From NCBI GenBank assembly GCA_046765795.1, contig JBKPRH010000496.1, positions 1 to 17,165 of the forward strand: a stretch of 17,165 bases of DNA, written 5' to 3'. The number at the start of each line of letters is the position of its first letter. Within the stretch, counting starts at the first letter, position 1. The translations under genes were made by a program, and so were the position numbers. This document shows positions 1 to 7,388 of the stretch, one piece after another. Source of the DNA: Gp6-AA40 sp046765795 (lineage in GTDB: Bacteria > Acidobacteriota > Vicinamibacteria > Vicinamibacterales > UBA2999). The notes under the pieces were generated by a model, which was not told the DNA's origin, made no database searches, and saw only the letters and a program-made list of their open reading frames with translations.

Positions 1-34
1 GTCTCGTGGGCTCGGAGATGTGTATAAGAGACAG
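1..34 (+). other. Illumina Nextera Read 2 transposase adapter (sequencing artefact)
   Basis: The first 34 bases match the Nextera Read 2 adapter as I know it: a 15-nt start GTCTCGTGGGCTCGG followed by the 19-nt Tn5 mosaic end AGATGTGTATAAGAGACAG at 16-34. Genomic sequence begins at 35, in the middle of a uvrB codon series that stays in frame up to that base. This is untrimmed library sequence at a contig end, not a transposon scar in the genome. Any reading frame that starts inside it is spurious. Confidence 0.98.
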
Positions 35-1573
<1,539 letters not shown>

Positions 1574-1595
1574 GACCAAACGACGATTGTACCGG

Positions 1596-1658
1596 CTTTG
1601 GGCCTTGGGCTTTGGGCTTTTGGACAGTCAAGAGCCCAGAGCCGAACGCCCAGAGCCC
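1596..1658. repeat. Heptamer arrays forming an imperfect inverted repeat
   Basis: Between the VWA gene stop and the uvrB start lie two facing arrays with a 7-bp period. Bases 1596-1623 read CTTTGGG, CCTTGGG, CTTTGGG, CTTTTGG. Bases 1631-1658 read AGAGCCC, AGAGCCG, AACGCCC, AGAGCCC, after a 7-bp spacer ACAGTCA. The reverse complement of the second array lines up with the first with a few mismatches, so either strand could form a stem of about 26 bp. It starts one base past the VWA stop codon, so it could act as a terminator or attenuator ahead of uvrB. That role is inferred from position only. Confidence 0.75.
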
Positions 1659-1659
1659 G

Positions 1660-2559
1660 TTACTTGCGGTATGGCGCGAAGTATCCCTTGCGCGACTGGA
1701 CGCGCAGGTCCTTGGAGTCCGGGCGCCGGACTTTGATCTCCACTTTGCGCCAGCTGCCATCGGCCGCCGTATTCGTAGACACGTAGCCGAGACTGTACTG
1801 GGCGCGAATCTGCATCAGGATCTTGTCGTAGGCCTCTTCAATCTGTTTCATCTGAAACGGGAAGAAGGCCTCACCGCCACTCTCGGTGGCGAGCTGCGTG
1901 AGACGGAGCCGCTGCTCGGCGCGCACGCTGCCTGGCTGATTTTCGAGGAACCCGACCGAATAGACGGTCACGTCCGAGGCCCGTACCAGCGTGAGCACGT
2001 CGCCAAATCGAATCGTGCTGCGGGTATCGCCACCGTCGGTGAACAAGACGAGGATCTTCCGGCCGGTCTGCTCTGCGGCGCTGTCGAGGTACACCCCGAG
2101 CGCGTCGTACATGGCGGTGAAGCCGCTCGGCTTCCGCGCACGAATACGCTCGACGAGTCGTGGAAAGTCCAGCTGCCCGTACTTCGCCACCCGCACTTCC
2201 GTGTCGAAGTCCACCAGGGTCATGTCCTTGGCGTCGGAGAGCGTGTTGAGGAATCGCACCGCAGCCGATCGAGAGAGCTTGATGTCGGCGTCCATGCTGC
2301 CGCTGGTGTCGAACAGCAAGCCGAGATGCAGTTCCGGGGCGGCGTCCTGATCGCCGCGGGCGAAGTATTCGATCGTCTGCTTCTTGCCGTCCTCGAAGAT
2401 CTCGAGGTCGTCACGGGTGAGCTCGGTCAGGAAATTCGCCTTCTTGTCAGAGATGGTGACGCCAAGGCTGACGATTTCGGTCCCGGTCCGAAACGTCGGT
2501 TGCTGTGCGAAGAGGGTGCAGGCGCATGCAAACACGACAATTCCGGAAAGAAAACGCAT
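1660..2559 (-). CDS. Secreted VWA-domain protein, VWFA-related Acidobacterial type
   Basis: The 299-residue product begins with a signal peptide (MRFLSGIVVFACACTLFAQQ) with a likely signal peptidase I site near LFA-QQ. A short beta-rich segment follows (about 25-70, including LTRDDLEIFEDGKKQ). The von Willebrand A domain (about 77-260) has an intact metal-ion site: DTSGS at 84-88, T148 in SGFTAMYDAL and D175 in LFTDGGDT. The pattern 'V..V.D.......LT..DF.I.EDGK', then VWA, then a C-terminal YSLGY...W..I.V segment and ..R.GYFAP matches the family defined in Acidobacteria (TIGR03436), whose function is unknown. It probably binds a protein ligand in the periplasm or outside the cell. I chose ATG 2559 because it opens the signal peptide and has GGAG four bases upstream. 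An in-frame start at 2679 would add 40 residues without secretion character and overlap the divergent gene. Confidence 0.9.
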   Translation of the reverse strand: MRFLSGIVVFACACTLFAQQPTFRTGTEIVSLGVTISDKKANFLTELTRDDLEIFEDGKKQTIEYFARGDQDAAPELHLGLLFDTSGSMDADIKLSRSAAVRFLNTLSDAKDMTLVDFDTEVRVAKYGQLDFPRLVERIRARKPSGFTAMYDALGVYLDSAAEQTGRKILVLFTDGGDTRSTIRFGDVLTLVRASDVTVYSVGFLENQPGSVRAEQRLRLTQLATESGGEAFFPFQMKQIEEAYDKILMQIRAQYSLGYVSTNTAADGSWRKVEIKVRRPDSKDLRVQSRKGYFAPYRK

Positions 2560-2596
2560 ACCGCTCCGATCATAAACCCGCCTCGGCCGGGAGGCG

Positions 2597-2602
2597 TATA
2601 AT
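2597..2602 (+). promoter_or_regulatory. Perfect -10 hexamer TATAAT upstream of the DHH gene
   Basis: TATAAT lies in the 96-bp divergent spacer, 54-59 bases upstream of the preferred start of the DHH gene. A transcript starting 6-8 bases downstream would begin just ahead of the GGAG/ATG of the small leader ORF at 2618. No convincing TTGACA is present 17 bp upstream; that stretch is a GC-rich near-palindrome (about 2579-2596). The exact match and position support a promoter, but the missing -35 box lowers confidence. Confidence 0.5.
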
Positions 2603-2617
2603 GGTCGTTTGGAGCGT

Positions 2618-2659
2618 ATGTCTAGGGTGTCTCCTTGGACAGACGCGATCACCCGATGA
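2618..2659 (+). CDS. Possible 13-codon leader peptide, overlapping the DHH gene start (ATGA)
   Basis: An ATG at 2618 has GGAG three bases upstream (2611-2614), the best ribosome site in the spacer. It opens a frame for MSRVSPWTDAITR that stops at TGA 2657-2659. That stop overlaps ATG 2656 of the DHH phosphoesterase as ATGA, a classic layout for coupled translation. The downstream ATG has no Shine-Dalgarno of its own, which such coupling would explain. The peptide resembles nothing I know and has no run of one amino acid that would mark an attenuator. Chance is possible at this length. Confidence 0.4.
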   Translation: MSRVSPWTDAITR

Positions 2660-4074
2660 GGTGCGTCGCGGTCTGTCAAACGGAGCTGGCCATCCGGATG
2701 CTCGATGAGATCCTGCTGCCCAGCTTCGAAGTCGAGTTCCTGGTCGAGAGCAAGTCCGTTGCACGTCGCCTACACGACAGCGGGCTGAGCGTGACCGCCG
2801 GGGTTCTAAGCCGGATGGACACGTATGTCAAAGCCGATCTCACGCCAGGCACATGCGTCGTCGTCGAAGACAACGGCCGGAAGAGTCTCAAGAAGATTCT
2901 CGAGGCCATCTACGACGCCGGGGGAACACTGGTCTACGTGCTCGGCGTCGGCACCTCACACACGCGAGAGCGTGAGGAGGAACTGAAGGCGCTCTTCCCC
3001 GAGCTCAATTACCTGGCCCTCTCGGAACTGTTCGGCGGGCCGCTCCTCACTGAGTTCAGTCGCTCCCTCACCCGCCTTCGCGTTCAGCAGTATCAACGGT
3101 TCTTCAGCGACGCCGACCGCGTCCTCATCCTCCTCCACAACGACCCCGACCCCGATGCGATGGCCAGCGGCCTGGCACTGCGCACGGTGCTCCATCGCAA
3201 CCGGCAGACGGCGGTCATTGCGGCGCTGCAGGGCGTGACGCGCCCGGAGAACCAGCGGATGATGAACCTGCTCGACATCCACGTCGAGATCCTGACGCCG
3301 GAGCAGGTCGAGGCCTTCGATCGGATCGCGATGGTCGACGTGCAGCCACACTACTTCGGCGGCGCGATCGACAGCGTCGGGCTCGTGATCGACCATCACC
3401 CTGAGCAGCCAGGCTACACGGCCATCTACAAGGACATCCGCGTGGACTACGGATCGACCTCGACGATCCTGACCGAGCACCTGCGCGCGGTGGACATGAA
3501 TATCTCCGAACGTGTGGCGACGGCGATGCTGTACGCCATCAAGTCGGACACGCTCTTCTTCAACCGCCAGGCCAACCGCGTGGACATCGAGGCGTTCTCG
3601 TATCTCTACCCGCTGGCCGACGCCACGCTGATCCGCAAGATGGAAGGCGCGGAAATCACGATGGACCGTCTCGAGTACGTCGTGAAGGCCAAGCAGCAGG
3701 GCGTGATGATCGAGCAGGTGTTCTGCGCGTTTCTCGGCACGACGCCGCGCGAGGACTTCATTCCGTACGTGGCCGACTTCTATCTGCAGCTCGAGAACGT
3801 GCAGTGGACGATCGTGTCAGGGATCGTCAACGACTCGCTCATCATCTCGGTGCGGAATCTTGGCTACTCGCGCAACGCCGGCGAGTTCGTGCGGAAGTAC
3901 TTCAACGACATCGGCAGCGCCGGCGGCCATCGCGCCATGGCGAAGGCCGTCGTGCCGCTTCGCTCGTTCAAAGAGAAGTTCGGGAATCTTCAGGCTGACC
4001 AGTTCACACAGAAGGTGCTCGAACTGGCGCTCGAGTTCCTCCACGAACACCAGCCCAAACTGGTAAAAGCGTAG
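2656..4074 (+). CDS. DHH-family phosphoesterase with N-terminal TrkA_N-like domain (NrnA-like)
   Basis: This 472-residue protein joins an N-terminal nucleotide-binding-like domain (about 1-125, starting MRCVAVCQTELAIRMLDE) to a DHH/DHHA1 phosphoesterase core. Metal-binding motifs are intact: HNDPDPDAMAS (161-171), the aspartate in AMVDVQP (about 228), DHH (246-248) and KSDT (about 296-299). The C-terminal substrate motif GSAGGHRAMA is at about 420-429. Relatives such as NrnA degrade short RNAs (nanoRNase) or 3'-phosphoadenosine 5'-phosphate, and others cleave cyclic dinucleotides. The substrate here cannot be told from sequence. An in-frame TTG at 2635 (AGGG seven bases upstream) would add seven residues. 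I prefer ATG 2656 because it overlaps the stop of a small leader ORF. The gene converges on the SGNH hydrolase. Confidence 0.88.
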   Translation: MRCVAVCQTELAIRMLDEILLPSFEVEFLVESKSVARRLHDSGLSVTAGVLSRMDTYVKADLTPGTCVVVEDNGRKSLKKILEAIYDAGGTLVYVLGVGTSHTREREEELKALFPELNYLALSELFGGPLLTEFSRSLTRLRVQQYQRFFSDADRVLILLHNDPDPDAMASGLALRTVLHRNRQTAVIAALQGVTRPENQRMMNLLDIHVEILTPEQVEAFDRIAMVDVQPHYFGGAIDSVGLVIDHHPEQPGYTAIYKDIRVDYGSTSTILTEHLRAVDMNISERVATAMLYAIKSDTLFFNRQANRVDIEAFSYLYPLADATLIRKMEGAEITMDRLEYVVKAKQQGVMIEQVFCAFLGTTPREDFIPYVADFYLQLENVQWTIVSGIVNDSLIISVRNLGYSRNAGEFVRKYFNDIGSAGGHRAMAKAVVPLRSFKEKFGNLQADQFTQKVLELALEFLHEHQPKLVKA

Positions 4075-4170
4075 TCGTTCGAATCGTTCGATCCGTTCGG
4101 ATCGTTCGGGTCGTTCGCTCCGTTCGAACGATACGAACGTTCCGAACGATACGAACGTTTCGAACGACTA
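4072..4170. terminator. 99-bp palindromic array of 9-bp units joining two convergent stop codons
   Basis: The whole gap between the convergent DHH and SGNH genes is built from 9-bp units around CGTTCG. The first half is TCGTTCGAA, TCGTTCGAT, CCGTTCGGA, TCGTTCGGG, TCGTTCGCT, CCGTTCGAA (4075-4128). The second half is CGATACGAA, CGTTCCGAA, CGATACGAA, CGTTTCGAA (4129-4164). The halves are inverted copies, and the perfect 12-bp ends TAGTCGTTCGAA and TTCGAACGACTA include both TAG stop codons. A transcript from either side would fold into a long stem of about 45 bp, so a bidirectional terminator is the simplest role. No T-run follows on either strand, because coding sequence begins at once. Termination is therefore an inference. 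Confidence 0.7.
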
Positions 4171-5544
4171 TTTGCCGAACAGCGCAAGGTCTACCGCGTC
4201 CCCCATCGCCTTGTACCCAGCGTCGCCCGGATGCAGGTGGTCACCCGAGTCGTATGCCGGCAGGAACTTCGTCGGAGCGGCCGGGTCACGCGTGACCATG
4301 TCGAAGTCAATCACGCCGTCATAGGCTTTGCTCGTCCGAATCCAGTTGTTGAGCGCCTGACGCTTGGCCTCACCCTCAGGCGAATAGTAGGCCGCGCCTT
4401 CGTACGGGGTCAGCGTCGCGCCATAGATCTTCAGTCCGCGCGCGTGGGCACGATCGATCAACTGCTTGTGGCCGGCGATCAGGTCGTCGGCGCTCGGCGA
4501 CGGATTGTTGCGGGCGATGCCGATGTCGTTGATGCCCTCCATCACGACCACGTGCGTCACGCCCGTTTGCATCAGCACGTCGCGATCGAAGCGGGCCAGC
4601 GCGCTGACACCGGCGCCGTCGCCGAGCACACGATTGCCGCTGATGCCGGCGTTCAATACCGCCACTGCCCCGCCTTTCCTCGCGGCGAGACGACGCGCGA
4701 GTTGATCAGGCCAGCGATTATTGGTATCGGCAGTCGAGCGCGCGCCGTCGGTGATTGAGTCGCCGAACGTGACGACGGCAGCCGTTCCCGCGGGCGCCAT
4801 CACTTCGACGCGCGCAATCATGAACCAGGCACCGCTGCGCGCATTCACCGGAAGGTTGGTCACTCCCGAATGATTCCCGGTCTCCGAGACGAAGTTGGTC
4901 TGCGATGCGCCGTTGTGCGTCGTCACCGGCGACGGACTGATCCCGAGATCGTTGGGGATGTAGAGATCGATCACGAGATCTGACACCGGCGGCACCGCGA
5001 GATCGATCGGATCGGTCACCAGCGTGGCACCGGCAAGGACCGTGAACGTCGAGGCGCCTGCGACCGTGAGCGGCTTCACGGACGACGTGACAAGCGAAGA
5101 CTCTTTGTCACGCAGGGCGATGTTGCCGGCGCCGATCTCGATCGGTGCAGTGCCGAACGCGTTGCTCAGGACGATCCGCACGCGGCTGCCACCAACGCTC
5201 GTCCGGACGATCTGCCGAAGTGTCTGATTGTTCACCGTCGTCGGCGGAGCGAAGCCGCCGCGCCCTCCGCCCGGAGCGGCCGGAGCGGGACCCGTTGCCG
5301 CAGTCGAAGGCGGACCACCAGGTCCAGACGCCGCCGGCGCTGCTGGCGCAGGTGTTGCGGCAGGTGCTTGTGGTGCGGCCGGTGCGGGACCCTGACCTCT
5401 GGGAGGACCTTGCTGCACCGGACGCGCGACGAGTGCTGTCGCCCACGTCGCCACCCACTGCTCGCCGCGGCGATTCTGTCCCAGCGCAGGGACCGCAATG
5501 AGAACAACAACAGCAAGAACACAGACGCGTTTGATTGCCAGCAT
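4168..5544 (-). CDS. Secreted SGNH/GDSL-type hydrolase
   Basis: The 458-residue product has a signal peptide (about 1-22, ending VPALG-Q). A Pro/Ala/Gly-rich linker (about 44-98) interrupts the start of a beta-rich accessory domain that runs to about 250. The C-terminal SGNH hydrolase domain (about 254-458) has all four catalytic blocks: GDSITDG at 261-267 with nucleophile S263, glycine in NAGISGNR (about 298-305), asparagine N339 in GIND, and the D435/H438 pair in DHLHP. This resembles the rhamnogalacturonan acetylesterase-like/GDSL lipases that remove acyl groups from polysaccharides. The exact substrate is unknown, and the product is likely exported to the periplasm or outside. ATG 5544 has GGAG six bases upstream. 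The linker is unusually low in complexity for an enzyme of this type. Confidence 0.93.
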   Translation of the reverse strand: MLAIKRVCVLAVVVLIAVPALGQNRRGEQWVATWATALVARPVQQGPPRGQGPAPAAPQAPAATPAPAAPAASGPGGPPSTAATGPAPAAPGGGRGGFAPPTTVNNQTLRQIVRTSVGGSRVRIVLSNAFGTAPIEIGAGNIALRDKESSLVTSSVKPLTVAGASTFTVLAGATLVTDPIDLAVPPVSDLVIDLYIPNDLGISPSPVTTHNGASQTNFVSETGNHSGVTNLPVNARSGAWFMIARVEVMAPAGTAAVVTFGDSITDGARSTADTNNRWPDQLARRLAARKGGAVAVLNAGISGNRVLGDGAGVSALARFDRDVLMQTGVTHVVVMEGINDIGIARNNPSPSADDLIAGHKQLIDRAHARGLKIYGATLTPYEGAAYYSPEGEAKRQALNNWIRTSKAYDGVIDFDMVTRDPAAPTKFLPAYDSGDHLHPGDAGYKAMGDAVDLALFGK

Positions 5545-5699
5545 TGGAAGCTCCAGTCGCGGGCGAAGCGCCGCAGGCGCGGATTCTCGCCGAAGCGCTT
5601 GCGCGAAGGCGGAATTCTAACTCGCCTCGCTCATGCGTTTATCCGGCTTTAACACGCCAGTCATCCCGTCGTCATGACCCGTCAATAGATTGCCAACTC
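5545..5699. promoter_or_regulatory. Divergent intergenic region with GC-rich hairpin repeats
   Basis: These 155 bp separate divergent genes and should hold both promoters, though I see no clear -10/-35 pair. Two similar blocks start with CGAAGCGC (5564-5571 and 5591-5598). The first holds a small hairpin, GCGCC GCA GGCGC (5568-5580). Around the second, CGCC and GGCG flank GAAGCGCTTGCGCGAA (5593-5608). They look like short repetitive extragenic elements, but only two degenerate copies are present here. Confidence 0.35.
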
Positions 5700-7250
5700 A
5701 TGCGACGAACCTCAGTTGTTTTACGTACCCTCGCGGCCCTTGTGCTCGTTCAGGCCTCTACCGTCTCCGCGCAGACGGTCTTCGTCAACGGTCTCAGGAT
5801 TCCCGGCAACACCATCGACGCCACCAACCAGCCTGGCGCCAATGCCGGACGCTTCGGCTTCTTCTCTGACATCTACTACGACCCGACGCTGAATCAGTGG
5901 TGGGCGCTCTCCGATCGTGGACCTGGTGGCGGTCTCATCGCGTACGACACGCGGCTGTCGCTCTTCAAGGTCAACGTCCATCCGATCACCGGCGAAATCT
6001 CAGAGTTCCGGGTGATCAAGACCATCAAATTTACGGACCCGAATCACCTGTTGGTGGGTCTTGACACGCATCTCAACGGCCTGAATCCCCTCGACCTGAA
6101 TAGCAGTGCCAGCGTGCTCGGCCACAGCTTCGATCCAGAGGGCCTCGTCATCGACCCGAATTCGGGCGACTTCATCGTGGCCGATGAGTACGGGCCATCG
6201 ATATATGTGTTCGACCGTGAGGGCCGCCTGCAGACGATCTTCGAGGTCCCGGCGAATCTCGTTCCCTTCGTCGGCTCGACCGTGAATTACGTCGCGTTGC
6301 GCGATGCCTGCGGTGCGATAGGCGCCCCGCCGCAGCCGCCGCTCTGCGCCGCCGATGGCGGCCGGCAGGACAACCGCGGCTACGAAGGTCTGGCCGTCTC
6401 ACCCGACGGGAAGCTGCTGTATGCGGTGTTGCAGGATCCCCTCATCGACGAGACAGGCACAGGCACGAACAACGGCCGTAATAGCCGCAATGTGCGGATC
6501 GTGGTGTACGACAACGACCACGCGAGCCCGAGCTACGGCACAAGCCTGAAGCAGTTCGTGTATCAGCTGGAGCCCCAGGCTGGCGTCGCCGCGCGGATCA
6601 ACGCCCAGATTGCGAACAATGCGAACGCCACCGATCCCCGTCAGGGCCGCAATATCGGCGTGTCCGCCATCGTGGCCATCAACGACCTGGAGTTCCTGGT
6701 GCTGGAGCGCGACAACCGCGGTATCGGCGTGGACGACCCGGCGGGCGCACGCGCGGTCGGCAGCAAGCGCGTGTTCAAGATCAACATCGCTGGAGCGACC
6801 GACGCGACCAATGTCGTCTTGGGACTCGATGCGCTTCCGGCCGGCACTGTTGCCGTGGCCAAGTCGCCAGTCTTGATTGACCTGCAGGCCAACACTTCGT
6901 TGCCGAATGGCAAACAGGCCGAGAAATGGGAGGGCCTGACGATCGGTCCCCGACTCAAGAACGGTGACTTGATGCTCCTTGCCGGCAACGACAACGACTA
7001 TTCAGTAACACAGACCAGCGCGGGCGAGCAGTTCGACGTCTACGTGAACTTCAACGGCGGATTCGCCTGGTGTGTCCTCGACGATCCGACGCACTGCGAC
7101 CTGAATCCGACAGACCTCGATACGAGCAAGGCATCGCCACTGCCGTCCGGCTACCAGCTGTTGCCTGGCGTCCTGCACGCCTTCCGCACGTCAGCCCTCA
7201 CCGGCTACGTTGAACCCAATCGCCACACGGGCAATCAGGACGAGGATTGA
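5700..7250 (+). CDS. Secreted phytase-like (esterase-like) beta-propeller protein
   Basis: This 516-residue protein has a signal peptide (about 1-24, ending STVSA-QT) and then a domain of the 'esterase-like activity of phytase' family (PF13449 type). Family landmarks in order are WWALSDRGPGG (67-77), SFDPEGLVIDPNSGDFIVADEYGP (about 143-166), DNRGYEGLAVSPDG (224-237), FLVLERDNRGIG and KWEGLTIGP near the C-terminus. The acidic SDRG, DPEG, DEYG and ERDN motifs lie on propeller loops that bind calcium or substrate in related proteins. The true substrate is unproven; members are annotated as phytase- or esterase-like. I chose ATG 5700 because the signal peptide starts there. A longer frame from 5535 would read through the upstream repeats. 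No good Shine-Dalgarno precedes the start. The gene is followed by a REP-like hairpin. Confidence 0.88.
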   Translation: MRRTSVVLRTLAALVLVQASTVSAQTVFVNGLRIPGNTIDATNQPGANAGRFGFFSDIYYDPTLNQWWALSDRGPGGGLIAYDTRLSLFKVNVHPITGEISEFRVIKTIKFTDPNHLLVGLDTHLNGLNPLDLNSSASVLGHSFDPEGLVIDPNSGDFIVADEYGPSIYVFDREGRLQTIFEVPANLVPFVGSTVNYVALRDACGAIGAPPQPPLCAADGGRQDNRGYEGLAVSPDGKLLYAVLQDPLIDETGTGTNNGRNSRNVRIVVYDNDHASPSYGTSLKQFVYQLEPQAGVAARINAQIANNANATDPRQGRNIGVSAIVAINDLEFLVLERDNRGIGVDDPAGARAVGSKRVFKINIAGATDATNVVLGLDALPAGTVAVAKSPVLIDLQANTSLPNGKQAEKWEGLTIGPRLKNGDLMLLAGNDNDYSVTQTSAGEQFDVYVNFNGGFAWCVLDDPTHCDLNPTDLDTSKASPLPSGYQLLPGVLHAFRTSALTGYVEPNRHTGNQDED

Positions 7251-7251
7251 T

Positions 7252-7285
7252 GGCTGGCGGGTCTAAAGAACAAGACCCGCCCCAC
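7252..7285 (-). repeat. REP-like palindrome, copy A
   Basis: Read on the minus strand this is GTGG, then stem GGCGGGTCT, loop TGTTCTTT, stem AGACCCGCC, then AGCC. The 9-bp stem (arms 7256-7264 and 7273-7281) is perfect. It matches copy B at 7313-7346 in 26 of 34 positions but lies in the opposite orientation, like paired REPs in BIMEs. It begins two bases after the stop codon of the phytase-like gene and may also slow or stop transcription there, although no T-run follows on the plus strand. Confidence 0.7.
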
Positions 7286-7312
7286 GTCTGACCATAATTG
7301 TTTTCGACAGCT

Positions 7313-7346
7313 GTAGGCCGGGTCCTGTTCTGTGGACCCGGCGACC
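7313..7346 (+). repeat. REP-like palindrome, copy B, with 5' GTAG
   Basis: The element reads GTAG (7313-7316), stem GCCGGGTCC, loop TGTTCTGT, stem GGACCCGGC, then GACC. A 5' GTAG followed by a palindrome is the signature of REP sequences mobilised by RAYT (TnpA-REP) transposases. Relative to copy A, the stem has changed at two pairs (G-C to C-G and T-A to C-G), so pairing is kept. A second right arm, GGACCCGGC, repeats at 7350-7358. Confidence 0.7.
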
Positions 7347-7364
7347 TTTGGACCCGGCAAACAT

Positions 7365-7388
7365 TGCGATCTACGATTGGAGATCGCA
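7365..7388 (+). promoter_or_regulatory. Hairpin over the argG ribosome binding site
   Basis: TGCGATCT (7365-7372) pairs perfectly with AGATCGCA (7381-7388) across the 8-nt loop ACGATTGG. The right arm covers the AG of the GGAG Shine-Dalgarno (7379-7382) and the A of the argG start codon. In RNA this would hide part of the start site. It may lower or regulate argG translation, but no ligand or factor is implied by the sequence. Confidence 0.45.

Noticed and set aside
16..34. Tn5/IS50 end in the genome
   Set aside because: The mosaic end is preceded by the synthetic Nextera Read 2 tag, so it comes from library preparation.
1574..1595. LexA/SOS box ahead of uvrB
   Set aside because: No recognisable palindromic SOS box of a known type lies near the start; only a weak TACAAT-like hexamer is seen.
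4072..4170. CRISPR array
   Set aside because: Units are 9 bp without spacers and form one large palindrome; no cas gene is present.
7291..7312. ArgR operator upstream of argG
   Set aside because: The AT-rich stretch ataattgttttcg has no paired ARG-box halves.
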